In this document: positions 1 through 9,242 of the stretch, piece after piece
Layout of the letters: each line of letters opens with the position of its first letter
Numbering within the stretch: the stretch's first letter is position 1
Source: Clostridiales bacterium
Lineage (GTDB): Bacteria; Bacillota; Clostridia; Saccharofermentanales; Saccharofermentanaceae
NCBI GenBank assembly: GCA_017962145.1
Contig: JAGCVX010000031.1
Span: 1-45,769, forward strand
DNA: 45,769 bases
Direction: 5' to 3'
Position numbers and translations under genes: made by a program
The notes under the pieces: generated by a model
Database searches by the model: none
Told to the model about the DNA's origin: nothing
Seen by the model: only the letters and a program-made list of their open reading frames with translations

Positions 1-1
1 G

Positions 2-67
2 CTTGATTTCGTTTCTGTACTTCTTGTTGCTATCGCTCCGGCACTAAACACATTTCAATCGATCTAG
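2..67 (+). CDS. 3' end of an upstream gene, hydrophobic C-terminus (partial)
   Basis: The frame opened at base 2 runs 21 codons to a TAG at 65-67 and encodes a hydrophobic tail beginning LDFVSVLLVAIAP. The TAG lies inside the AGGAGG ribosome site of the next gene, a typical operon junction. A membrane-type tail just before a Flp1-like pilin fits a TadB/TadC (type II secretion F family) platform protein, but that is inferred from position only. Too little is present to name the family. Confidence 0.45.
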   Translation, partial: LDFVSVLLVAIAPALNTFQSI

Positions 68-78
68 GAGGTACTGTC

Positions 79-261
79 ATGAGAAAACTGAACAATCTTT
101 CATTCATTAGAAAACGCTTGGGAATGGGAACGGTCGAAGTTGTATTGATCATTGCCATCCTTGTTGCACTCGCGCTTACATTCCGTAGCGCACTGACACG
201 TTATGCTAACTCTATTATGTCCTACGTATTTGATGACGGAAAAGTAATCGGCCAGCTATAA
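79..261 (+). CDS. Flp1-like prepilin / small pilin
   Basis: A 60-residue protein with a basic N-terminus, a glycine at 15 followed by a glutamate at 20 (the +5 position of Flp/type IV prepilins if cleavage follows G15), and one hydrophobic helix from about 19 to 36. This is the layout of the Flp1-like pilin family, which is exported and polymerised by Tad machinery. Start ATG 79 has AGGAGG at 66-71. It sits between an upstream membrane-protein tail and the FHA gene 20 bases downstream, so it is probably one cistron of a Tad-like pilus operon lying mostly outside the window. The short soluble tail after the helix suggests a minor or thin-fibre pilin. Confidence 0.72.
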   Translation: MRKLNNLSFIRKRLGMGTVEVVLIIAILVALALTFRSALTRYANSIMSYVFDDGKVIGQL

Positions 262-281
262 ACTAACATACGGAGAGCAAC

Positions 282-1490
282 ATGAGTACAAAACAATATT
301 ATCTTGAACCAGGACCTTCGGGTCAGAATTATATTATCCATCTTTCGGAAAAAGATGGGATCTGTCTGCACGCGCTTACTATTTTGCAGGCAGGTCTCAT
401 CGGATGTTTTCTTCCAATTAAAGAAGCACAGGAAGAGCACGCATTGATCATTGATCATTCATACTGCACACCTGTTTCTAACTTAAAAGGAAAAGAGCTT
501 CGTTATGTAAAAAAACACAGGCTCACATTAATGAAGATTTTCTTATGTGATCTTATTCGTTCGATGGATCATGCTGTCAGTCCTTCCGCAATCGTATATG
601 CACATGAACATCTGTACTTCAACAACCAAACAAAAAGGTTTCAATGTATCTATCTGCCGATCGACTCGATTATTCTTTCTTCGCCACCGGAAATTGCCTC
701 TTTTGACGAGCATGAACTCGATGAGCTGTTTTCTTTTCTTTACGAAAATAAATGGCTTTCTGAACGTGCTATGGAAAAGCTCTATTGTTTCTTCCGTACG
801 AATGACGAGAATACTACGTTTCACTATATCAACAAAGAGTTTATCGAAGACAGCAGGAGCATTCCCAAGAAGCTTCGTATCATGATCCTTCTTTGGGGTT
901 TTACGGCGCTTCTGATCCTTCTTTTTTCTAAGATCATCGAAGCAGGTTTTTCCGGCTCAATTGCCGCTTCATCTATTAAGATCATCTTCTTTATTTCAAC
1001 TCTTGCCTTACTATTCCCTCTTCTTTCATTTTCCAGAAGCAGTAAGAAAGATGGAAAGAAACTGTCCAGTGAAAAAGAAAAGCGAAGAAAGACACGAAAC
1101 GTGCAGATGCTTTTCCCGGATGTAAAGCAGAAGGATTTATCAGAAGAATTGCTTTCTTTCTTCTCATCTCATCCTGTTCAGTTTCAAGAAGTATACTGCA
1201 AGGGCGAAAAAGAGCCGGGTGATATTCGTTTTACGATCTGGACAAATACGTTTACCATCGGAATGGATGTAGACTGTTGTGACTTTTCAATCGATCATCC
1301 TTCGCTTTCATTAAAGCATGCCTGCTTTGGCTGGGATACAAAAGGTCTTTTCATCGAAGATTTATCTACCAGGAAAGGAACCTTTCTGAATCGCAGAAGG
1401 CTTCTTGAGAAAGAAAAAGGATATATCCATGAAGGAGATATAATCGGACTCGGGGATCTCGAATTTCAGGCTCATTTTCTTCGGGATTGA
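282..1490 (+). CDS. DUF6382-like, two-TM, C-terminal FHA domain protein
   Basis: 402 residues. The N-terminal ~180 residues resemble the DUF6382 region found with FHA domains in clostridial Tad-pilus loci. Two adjacent hydrophobic helices follow (about 198-215 and 232-250), then a basic stretch, then an FHA domain from about 310 to the end. The FHA signature is visible as SLSLKH (serine-x-x-histidine) and DLSTRKGTFLN, the phosphothreonine-binding loops. FHA domains bind phosphothreonine partners, so a scaffolding or signalling role in pilus assembly at the membrane is plausible but inferred. GGAGAG lies five bases before ATG 282. It is the last gene of the plus-strand group, ending 8 bases from the convergent atpC stop with no room for a separate terminator. 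Confidence 0.75.
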   Translation: MSTKQYYLEPGPSGQNYIIHLSEKDGICLHALTILQAGLIGCFLPIKEAQEEHALIIDHSYCTPVSNLKGKELRYVKKHRLTLMKIFLCDLIRSMDHAVSPSAIVYAHEHLYFNNQTKRFQCIYLPIDSIILSSPPEIASFDEHELDELFSFLYENKWLSERAMEKLYCFFRTNDENTTFHYINKEFIEDSRSIPKKLRIMILLWGFTALLILLFSKIIEAGFSGSIAASSIKIIFFISTLALLFPLLSFSRSSKKDGKKLSSEKEKRRKTRNVQMLFPDVKQKDLSEELLSFFSSHPVQFQEVYCKGEKEPGDIRFTIWTNTFTIGMDVDCCDFSIDHPSLSLKHACFGWDTKGLFIEDLSTRKGTFLNRRRLLEKEKGYIHEGDIIGLGDLEFQAHFLRD

Positions 1491-1498
1491 AGAAAAAA

Positions 1499-1942
1499 TC
1501 AGTCCTCTTTGCTCTTTTTATACTCTTCGACCATCTTCAGACGCACTTTTGCTCGTCTCATGGCATGACGGGCGTAAACCCGCTGTTCTTCGGTCTGTGT
1601 AACATCGTTAAATCGTGCTGACGCACGAGAAAGAGCTGCCTGTGCACGGTTTTCATCGATCTTTTCCGGCCATTCTGCCGCATTGCACACGATGACGACC
1701 ACGCGATGACCGATCTCAGCAAAACCCTCAGAAATGACAAAACTTTTCTCCTGTCCGTCCGCCACAAAATGTGCGATGCCCGGTGTGACGGCAACGACTA
1801 AAGGAGAATGTCCGGGATATACCGCAAGCTGTCCATCCAGAGCAGGAATAACGACGCTTTCCACCCGTCCCTCGAAAAATACTTCGTAGGGATTTACGAC
1901 TTCCAGCGTCATTGTTTTCTTTTGTTGTTCTGTCTCAGCCAT
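1499..1942 (-). CDS. atpC: F1Fo ATP synthase subunit epsilon
   Basis: 147 residues. The N-terminal beta-sandwich carries the epsilon hallmarks VESVVIPALDGQLAVYPGHS and the FVISEGFAEI strand; the C-terminal ~50 residues form the two-helix regulatory arm, rich in Ala, Arg and Lys. It belongs to the central stalk and can inhibit ATP hydrolysis. It is the last gene of the atp operon, 12 bases after atpD, with AAGGA upstream of ATG 1942. At 147 residues it is slightly longer than the usual ~135, the extra length being a charged tail. It converges on the FHA gene with an 8-base gap. Confidence 0.95.
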   Translation of the reverse strand: MAETEQQKKTMTLEVVNPYEVFFEGRVESVVIPALDGQLAVYPGHSPLVVAVTPGIAHFVADGQEKSFVISEGFAEIGHRVVVIVCNAAEWPEKIDENRAQAALSRASARFNDVTQTEEQRVYARHAMRRAKVRLKMVEEYKKSKED

Positions 1943-1954
1943 GCCTAGTATTCC

Positions 1955-3361
<1,407 letters not shown>

Positions 3362-4294
3362 TTATTCTACTTGATTCGCACCGTTTACGATCTCGTTAAG
3401 CTCGTTCGTGATACGGGCCTGACGTGCACGGTTGCTCTTCATGGTCAATTCTTTCATCATTTCATCCGCATTCTTGTTGGCGTTGTCCATCGCCGTCATT
3501 CTTGCAGTCTGTTCACACGCGAAAGCTTCCACCATCGCGCCGTAAAGGATCGCGTTCAGATACGTATCGATCAAGAATGCGAATACCGAGTTCGCATCCG
3601 GATGATAATCCACGGTGGATCCTTCCTCTACAGCAAGTCCCGCATCTTCCAGACCCGGCTGAAGCAAAGTCTGAAGCGAATTGGTATTGATCGGCACCAC
3701 GCGGGAAATGACCGGCTTCATCTTGATCGCCGATTCCTGTCTGGTGTAGATCAGATATACCAGATCGAATTCTCCGTTCAAATACTTCGCGCGAATGATA
3801 TTCGCCACATTTCGAGCCTGATAAAAAGTCGGCTGTGAAATCGGGAAGGAGAACTCCGGGTCTACGTTGTAGCCATCGCGCATCAGCTTATCGGAACCCA
3901 TCTGACCGAAAACATAAAGTTTATACTCGGTCTTTACATTCTTCTTGGCATTTTCCAGGATCTTCTGCTGGATGTGTTCCTCAGTGATCTTTACGACATT
4001 ATTGTTATACGCACCGGCCATACCCTGATCACCGGTCAGTACAAAGTAACCGATCTTCCAGGTCTCACCGGCCTGTCTCTCACGGAGAGTCAGATACGGA
4101 TTATCGATATCGCCGGCGCTGTGGTAAAGCTCCATCATACTTTCTGCGCAGATGGTAAAAAACGGCGTGACAAGTTCATGCTGCAACTTTGATCTGCGCA
4201 TCTTGGATGCACTGACAAGCTGCATAGCATGAGTCAACTGAGAAATGTCATTGACACTCTTTATGCGCTTTTTGATATCGTTAAGACTCTCCAT
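3362..4294 (-). CDS. atpG: F1Fo ATP synthase subunit gamma
   Basis: 310 residues. The N-terminal helix (ESLNDIKKRIKSVNDI... with LTHAMQLVSASKMRR) and the C-terminal helix (ARMTAMDNANKNADEMM, ending in NELNEIVNGA) form the coiled coil of the rotor shaft; the Rossmann-like middle includes YFVLTGDQGMAGAYN. It couples c-ring rotation to beta-subunit catalysis. It is about 20-25 residues longer than typical bacterial gamma, the excess lying in the middle domain. GAAGG lies very close to ATG 4294. The preceding atpHA fusion gene ends 8 bases upstream of this start, consistent with one operon. Confidence 0.95.
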   Translation of the reverse strand: MESLNDIKKRIKSVNDISQLTHAMQLVSASKMRRSKLQHELVTPFFTICAESMMELYHSAGDIDNPYLTLRERQAGETWKIGYFVLTGDQGMAGAYNNNVVKITEEHIQQKILENAKKNVKTEYKLYVFGQMGSDKLMRDGYNVDPEFSFPISQPTFYQARNVANIIRAKYLNGEFDLVYLIYTRQESAIKMKPVISRVVPINTNSLQTLLQPGLEDAGLAVEEGSTVDYHPDANSVFAFLIDTYLNAILYGAMVEAFACEQTARMTAMDNANKNADEMMKELTMKSNRARQARITNELNEIVNGANQVE

Positions 4295-4302
4295 CGTCCT
4301 TC

Positions 4303-6216
4303 TTAATCCTCATCCCGATGCTGGTATTCTTTATGCTCGGCAATGAACATCTCTCGGTATTCTGCCTCGAGGTCATCGATCTGCTTCTTCGTGTCATCAT
4401 CAAGAACACGCGTATCGGAAATCTTGTTCATGATCTCCGGATGCAGAACGGTAACACGCTGCAGGAATTCTCCAATATATTCTTTGACGTCTTCTTTATC
4501 GAGGAACATCAGTTTCTCGCTTGTCGCCAGATAAAGCTCTACGACCTGCTCATCCATCTGAAGCGGTGCGAACTGCTCCTGTTTCAGAATCTCGTTAAGG
4601 ATGACACCGCGCTTGAGCTGCTTTTGCGTATTCGCATCAAGATCAGATCCGAACTGGGCAAATGCGGCCATCTCTCGAGCCTGTGCCAGACTGATACGGA
4701 GCGGACCGGCTACTTTCTTCATGGCCTTGGTCTGCGCTGCACCACCTACACGGGATACGGAAAGACCTACGTTGATCGCAGGACGCTGACCGGCAAAGAA
4801 GAGCTCGGATTCCAGATAGATCTGACCATCCGTGATCGAGATTACGTTCGTCGGAATATAAGCGGAAATATCACCGCTCAAAGTCTCGATGATCGGCAGT
4901 GCCGTCATAGAACCGCCACCAAGTTCATCAGAGAGCTTGGCCGAACGCTCCAGAAGACGTGAATGCAGATAGAATACGTCACCAGGATATGCTTCACGTC
5001 CCGGCGGTCTTCTCAAAAGAAGTGAGATCGCACGATATGCCTGCGCGTGCTTGGAAAGGTCATCGTAAACGATCAGGACATCCTCGTGATCGGCATACAT
5101 AAATTCTTCCGCGATCGCACAGCCTGCATATGGAGCGATATACTGCAGCGAAGCCTGCTGCGATGCGCTCGATGCAACGATAACTGTATATTCAAGAGCA
5201 TTGTACTGCTCCAGAGTTTTTACGATACGTACGATATTCGACATCTTCTGTCCGATGGCAACATATACACAAAGGACATTCTTACCGCGCTGGTTAATGA
5301 TCGTATCCAGTGCGATCGCCGTCTTACCTGTCTGACGGTCGCCGATGATCAGCTCACGCTGGCCACGGCCGATCGGTGTCATGGCATCGATTGCCGTGAT
5401 ACCTGTCTGAAGAGGTTCGCAGATCGGAGAACGTGCTACGATGTTCGGAGCCGGTGTCTCGATCGGACGACGCGCGGTAGAACGGATGATGCCTTTTCCG
5501 TCGATCGGATTACCGAGCGGATCAACAACACGACCAAGAAGGCCTCTGCCTACCGGAACCGACACGGTACGGCCGGTACGGTGGCACATCGCACCATCGA
5601 CTACGTCATTACATTCACCCAGGAGAACGACGCCTACGCTGTCGGTCTCGAGGTTCATGGCGATACCATAGGAGTTTTCCGAGAACATGATCAGTTCACT
5701 GGAAACACAGTTATCCAGACCCTGGACTTTGGCAACGCCGTCACTTACAGAGATGACTTTACCGATCTGCTCGACTTCGGAAGCCTCCGCAAAGTCGGAA
5801 AGAAGATTATCTCTCTGCGATGTCTGTTCCAGGTCTTCCCCTTCCCAGAGCGAATCATCATCGAAAAGCATCGCCGGGCTTTCGTTGAACTCAGAAAGCG
5901 CTTCGGAAAGAGAACGATGGATCTCTTTCGCAGCATCCGAATTCGTCTCCGGTGCATTTTCCGCAGAACCACGATCCGTCTTCAAATGACGGCCGATACG
6001 GGAAAGCTGGCCGGCAATACTGTAATCGTATTTCGTGCCTTCCGCATAGATCACATAACCGCCGATCAGGGACTTGTCGGTCTCCTGCTCGATGGTGTAT
6101 CCGCTGATATGCAGATGCTCGGCAAAGCGGCGCGCGATAAGGGCCACTTTCTCCGGCGGCATATCGTCAGACGCGGTGACGACACGTATTACTTCAAAAC
6201 CACTCGCGTTATTCAC
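4303..6216 (-). CDS. atpA: Fused ATP synthase delta(C-terminal domain)-alpha subunit
   Basis: 637 residues against ~500 for a normal alpha. Residues ~5-79 match the delta/OSCP C-terminal domain: TAS at 14-16, then [14 protein letters not shown] (47-60) and [16 protein letters not shown] (64-79). Residues ~80-147 are an acidic linker holding a possible helix at 95-110. From ~148 ([14 protein letters not shown]) to the end it is a full alpha subunit with P-loop GDRQTGKT at 292-299. The six-helix N-terminal domain of delta is absent, and no other delta gene occurs in the operon. The start is GTG 6216, inside the last codons of atpF (8-base overlap), with AGAGGTGA upstream. Alpha is the non-catalytic nucleotide site; the delta domain normally grips the b stalk. 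The frame is open throughout, so the fusion is genuine in this sequence. Confidence 0.93.
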   Translation of the reverse strand: MNNASGFEVIRVVTASDDMPPEKVALIARRFAEHLHISGYTIEQETDKSLIGGYVIYAEGTKYDYSIAGQLSRIGRHLKTDRGSAENAPETNSDAAKEIHRSLSEALSEFNESPAMLFDDDSLWEGEDLEQTSQRDNLLSDFAEASEVEQIGKVISVSDGVAKVQGLDNCVSSELIMFSENSYGIAMNLETDSVGVVLLGECNDVVDGAMCHRTGRTVSVPVGRGLLGRVVDPLGNPIDGKGIIRSTARRPIETPAPNIVARSPICEPLQTGITAIDAMTPIGRGQRELIIGDRQTGKTAIALDTIINQRGKNVLCVYVAIGQKMSNIVRIVKTLEQYNALEYTVIVASSASQQASLQYIAPYAGCAIAEEFMYADHEDVLIVYDDLSKHAQAYRAISLLLRRPPGREAYPGDVFYLHSRLLERSAKLSDELGGGSMTALPIIETLSGDISAYIPTNVISITDGQIYLESELFFAGQRPAINVGLSVSRVGGAAQTKAMKKVAGPLRISLAQAREMAAFAQFGSDLDANTQKQLKRGVILNEILKQEQFAPLQMDEQVVELYLATSEKLMFLDKEDVKEYIGEFLQRVTVLHPEIMNKISDTRVLDDDTKKQIDDLEAEYREMFIAEHKEYQHRDED

Positions 6217-6811
6217 CCGTCTTCACCTCTGCCGTCTGCAGTTCATTCATAACCTTCTCACGGATCTCTTTTTCACTGGTCTTGTCATTGCAAGAACCCA
6301 GAACGCGGCCCGCAATCGATACGGCCAGATCCGCGACTTCATCTTTCATTTCTTCCAGCATAGCCTGGCGTGTACGCTTGGCATCGTCTTCTGCACGATC
6401 TCGGATCTCCTGCGCTTCTTTCTTCGCAGTTTCGATGATCGTTTCAGACTGTTTCTCGGCCTGGTTACGTGCATCCGCGATGATCTGCATCGCTTCTTCG
6501 TGAGATGCGTCGACGCGCTTGATCGCTTCGTCGAGTTTCTCGTCCGCCTGCTTTTCTTTCTCCTGCGCATTGGTTACGCTGTTGGAGATACTTTCTTTTC
6601 TGCCGTTGATAACTTTGATCAGTTTCTTAAAGACGAACAGCTTCAGGATGATATACGCAACCAGAAGGTTGATGATCGTAAAGATCGCCGTCGCCACATA
6701 ATGCGCGATCTGATCGGGAGAAAGAAGAGAACTCTCTGCTTCCGCCGCAAGCGCCACATTCAGTGCTACCGCTGTCACGTTACTAAAACCGGTCCAACTC
6801 AGTAAACCCAT
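6209..6811 (-). CDS. atpF: F1Fo ATP synthase subunit b
   Basis: 200 residues, longer than the usual ~160-170. A ~35-residue N-terminal extension, mildly hydrophobic, precedes the membrane helix at about 40-61; then comes a long charged coiled coil ([40 protein letters not shown]), the peripheral stalk. It carries no delta-like segment at its C-terminus, unlike the b-delta fusions of Actinobacteria. Its stop codon overlaps the GTG start of the delta-alpha gene, implying translational coupling. GAGGT precedes ATG 6811. The b C-terminus would bind the delta domain that is fused to alpha in this operon. Confidence 0.93.
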   Translation of the reverse strand: MGLLSWTGFSNVTAVALNVALAAEAESSLLSPDQIAHYVATAIFTIINLLVAYIILKLFVFKKLIKVINGRKESISNSVTNAQEKEKQADEKLDEAIKRVDASHEEAMQIIADARNQAEKQSETIIETAKKEAQEIRDRAEDDAKRTRQAMLEEMKDEVADLAVSIAGRVLGSCNDKTSEKEIREKVMNELQTAEVKTGE

Positions 6812-6830
6812 AATCTATACCTCGTGGATA

Positions 6831-7103
6831 TCAGAATGTGAAAATAAGGAGCAAACTTACAACCATTGCGTAGATCGCGATGGACTCCATAAATACGATC
6901 GAGATCAGAAGAAGTGTCTGCAACTTACTGAACATTTCAGGCTGACGGGCAGCACCTTCCAGAGCACGTCCGGCTGCAAGGCCGATACCGAGCGATGTAC
7001 CCAGCGCACCAAGACCGATTGCCAGACCGGCACCAAATCCGGCCAGACCCTTCGGATCCATGGCAGCTACATCCAGCATTACTTTCGATAAACTCATCAA
7101 CAT
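6831..7103 (-). CDS. atpE: F1Fo ATP synthase subunit c (rotor ring)
   Basis: 90 residues, two hydrophobic helices joined by the polar loop ARQPE (52-56). The ion-binding carboxylate is E73 in helix 2, within FMESIAIY. Compared with the sodium-binding c subunit of Ilyobacter tartaricus, Glu (E73), Ser (S74) and Tyr (Y78) of the sodium site are kept, but the helix-1 Gln is Ile40 and the Thr after ES is Ile. This favours protons, although the ES-x3-Y remnant keeps sodium possible. GGAGG lies 8 bases before ATG 7103. It stands between atpB and atpF in standard order. Confidence 0.95.
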   Translation of the reverse strand: MLMSLSKVMLDVAAMDPKGLAGFGAGLAIGLGALGTSLGIGLAAGRALEGAARQPEMFSKLQTLLLISIVFMESIAIYAMVVSLLLIFTF

Positions 7104-7137
7104 TTTTTCTTCCTCCTGTTATTTCCCAGCTTCGCGA

Positions 7138-8001
7138 TCAGGCGGCTTTTGCTTCCGCTTCGGCTTCCGCTGCTTTTTTCTTCTTCATTGCTTTCTGTTC
7201 TTCTTTTCTCTCTTCAACTGCATGCGCGCTTTCTACGATCTCACCAATGTAAGAGATGGTCAGATAGCTGAATACGATCGCCTGCAGAACACCGTCCGCG
7301 AGGTCAAACCAGAGACTGAATGCACCCGGGATGATGATCGGGATAACCAGATGTAAGAACTCCATCAGGATAAATGCGCCGAATACGTTACCGAATAAAC
7401 GCAGGGCGAGAGAGATCGGTTTGATAAAGAAGTCGATGATCTTAAAAGGCACCATAAAGCCTTTCGGATCGACGAAAGATCGGGCAAAGCCCTTGATCCC
7501 GACAAAGCGGATCGCCGAGAAGATTACGAAAAGAATCGCAAACAAGGCCATCGATACCGGGAATGCGATATTCTTTGCCGGCGGTGGTATTTCAAAAATG
7601 GAAATGACGTTGCATCCGATCAGGAACAGACCGATCGTACCTACCATAGGCACGACTTTTTCTGCCTGTTCTTCGTTGAGACCGTAATCTTTGCAAAGAC
7701 CGAAAAGAAGTCCGATCAAAGATTCCAGCAGTGCCTGTCGGGCACTCGGCATTTTCTCACGCTTGCCGCTCATCCAGATCGCCAGAATGATCATAACGAA
7801 CATGGCGATCCATGTCACGATCACTGCGTCCGTGATCAGGAACTTCTGACCGCCCAGCGTGAAAGAACCTTTCCACTGCAAAATCCCATGGCGGATCTCT
7901 TCACCGATTTTGGAGAAATCCACCTTGAACGCTGCAGCCAGTTCTTTTTTCAGTGCTTCCCAGAATTGCGACATCCAGGAAGCCTCGAGAGCTACATTCA
8001 T
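7138..8001 (-). CDS. atpB: F1Fo ATP synthase subunit a
   Basis: 287 residues with five or six hydrophobic helices. The essential arginine facing the c ring is R201 in ISLALRLFGNVFGAF. Helix segments GLFLIGCNVISIFEIPPP and FSLWFDLADGVLQAIVFSYL match the family. The C-terminus ends in an unusual Lys/Ala/Glu-rich tail (ERKEEQKAMKKKKAAEAEAE) that extends into the cytoplasm. It forms the ion half-channels with subunit c. First gene of the atp operon; no atpI precedes it. AGGAAGG stands 8 bases before ATG 8001; a leader hairpin lies just upstream at 8021-8048. Confidence 0.95.
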   Translation of the reverse strand: MNVALEASWMSQFWEALKKELAAAFKVDFSKIGEEIRHGILQWKGSFTLGGQKFLITDAVIVTWIAMFVMIILAIWMSGKREKMPSARQALLESLIGLLFGLCKDYGLNEEQAEKVVPMVGTIGLFLIGCNVISIFEIPPPAKNIAFPVSMALFAILFVIFSAIRFVGIKGFARSFVDPKGFMVPFKIIDFFIKPISLALRLFGNVFGAFILMEFLHLVIPIIIPGAFSLWFDLADGVLQAIVFSYLTISYIGEIVESAHAVEERKEEQKAMKKKKAAEAEAEAKAA

Positions 8002-8020
8002 AATTTTGCCTTCCTACACC

Positions 8021-8048
8021 CCGAAGATCTCCTTGGAAAGATCCTCGG
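8021..8048 (-). promoter_or_regulatory. Hairpin in the upp-atpB intergenic leader
   Basis: On the transcribed (minus) strand the arms CCGAGGATC and GATCTTCGG pair over 9 bp with one G-U wobble and a 10-base loop. It ends 5 bases before the atpB ribosome site at 8009-8015 and no U-run follows, so it is not an intrinsic terminator. It could protect the atp message or mark an mRNA processing site. Function unproven. Confidence 0.35.
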
Positions 8049-8091
8049 GAAAACTACATTAAATATCCTGTGTACTGATCACTCAGCAAAC

Positions 8092-8727
8092 TCAGTTCGT
8101 ACCGAAAAGACGGTCACCTGCATCACCGAGACCCGGGATGATGTAAGCATGGTCATTGAGCTTCTCATCTTTTGCCGCACAGAAGACCGGTACATCCGGA
8201 TGATCGTTGCGGAGTCTCTCGATTCCGTCCGGAGCCGAGATCAGGCATACGAACTTGATGTTCTTGATGCCTCTTTCCTTGAGGAAAGTGATCGCTGCGG
8301 AAGCAGAACCACCGGTTGCAAGCATCGGGTCAAGAAGAATGACTTCACGGTTTGTGATATCTTCCGGAAGCTTGCAGTAATACTCTACCGGCTTAAGTGT
8401 ATTCGGGTCACGGTAAAGGCCGATATGTCCGACTTTTGCATTCGGAATAATGGAAAGCATACCATCGACCATACCCAGACCTGCACGGAGGATCGGAACC
8501 AGAGCCACTTTCTTGCCGGCCAGAACCTTAGCCTTTGTACTTGCGACCGGAGTTTCGATGTCGATTTCCGTCAAGGGAAGATCTCTGGTTACTTCATAAG
8601 CCATCAGCATGGCCAGCTCGTTAACAAGCTCACGGAATTCCTTCGTGGATGTTCTCTTGTCACGGAGCATCGAGATCTTGTGCTGGATCAGCGGATGATC
8701 GAATAAGAAAAAGTTTGACTCTGCCAT
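8092..8727 (-). CDS. upp: Uracil phosphoribosyltransferase
   Basis: 211 residues from ATG 8727, close to the usual ~209. It converts uracil and PRPP to UMP in pyrimidine salvage. The PRPP-binding motif reads [12 protein letters not shown], and the uracil-binding C-terminus includes [21 protein letters not shown] 15 bases further upstream is in frame, but GAGGAA sits 7 bases before the ATG and overlaps the extra codons, so the ATG is preferred. The rpiB-upp-atp order matches that known in Bacillus subtilis. It lies 47 bases downstream of rpiB. Confidence 0.96.
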   Translation of the reverse strand: MAESNFFLFDHPLIQHKISMLRDKRTSTKEFRELVNELAMLMAYEVTRDLPLTEIDIETPVASTKAKVLAGKKVALVPILRAGLGMVDGMLSIIPNAKVGHIGLYRDPNTLKPVEYYCKLPEDITNREVILLDPMLATGGSASAAITFLKERGIKNIKFVCLISAPDGIERLRNDHPDVPVFCAAKDEKLNDHAYIIPGLGDAGDRLFGTN

Positions 8728-8774
8728 AATGTTGTTCCTCACTTCCTAAGTTGTTTTTCTTTCAATCTGAAGTA

Positions 8775-9227
8775 TTACTTGAACAGTTCTTTCTCCTGCT
8801 CTTTCATGTCATTTACACGAGTCTGATGACGGCCGCCATCGAAAGGCTCATTCATATAGGCATCTACGATACCCAGTGCCAGGGAGCTGCCGACTACGCG
8901 TGCGCCCATGGAAAGGACGTTGGCATCGTTATGCTGACGTGCCATGCGGGCCATGTACTCATTGGTGCAAAGTGCACAGCGGATACCAGGGAATTTATTG
9001 GCTACCATGGAAATACCGATGCCGGTTCCGCAGATCACGATACCACGCTCGGCCTTTTCTGCCAGAACATCTTTTGCGACTTTCTGTCCGGCCAGTACAT
9101 AACTGTACGGAACATCAGATGCGGTCGCACCACCCTCAACTACAGTGTGACCCTGCTTGGTCAGGTGCTCGACAACGATCTTTCTAAGTGCAAATCCTGC
9201 ATGATCAGAAGCAATTGAAATAACCAT
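8775..9227 (-). CDS. rpiB: Ribose-5-phosphate isomerase B
   Basis: 150 residues from ATG 9227. It interconverts ribose-5-phosphate and ribulose-5-phosphate in the pentose phosphate pathway. Visible motifs are the N-terminal ISIASDHAGF, the catalytic cysteine loop ICGTGIGIS and the ARQHNDANVLSMGARVVG segment. An ATG at 9233 is also in frame, but GAGGG is 7 bases from 9227 and only one base from 9233, so 9227 is chosen. An allose-6-phosphate isomerase role is possible in some relatives. It follows proA by about 15 bases. Confidence 0.94.
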   Translation of the reverse strand: MVISIASDHAGFALRKIVVEHLTKQGHTVVEGGATASDVPYSYVLAGQKVAKDVLAEKAERGIVICGTGIGISMVANKFPGIRCALCTNEYMARMARQHNDANVLSMGARVVGSSLALGIVDAYMNEPFDGGRHQTRVNDMKEQEKELFK

Positions 9228-9242
9228 TTTCATACCCTCTTT

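Noticed and set aside
4303..6216. The N-terminal extension of alpha as a wrong start choice
   Set aside because: The GTG at 6216 has a good ribosome site, and the extension matches the delta domain motif by motif, so it is coding.
5047..6252. A 401-codon plus-strand frame across the delta-alpha gene
   Set aside because: Antisense shadow of atpA with no recognisable domain or ribosome site.
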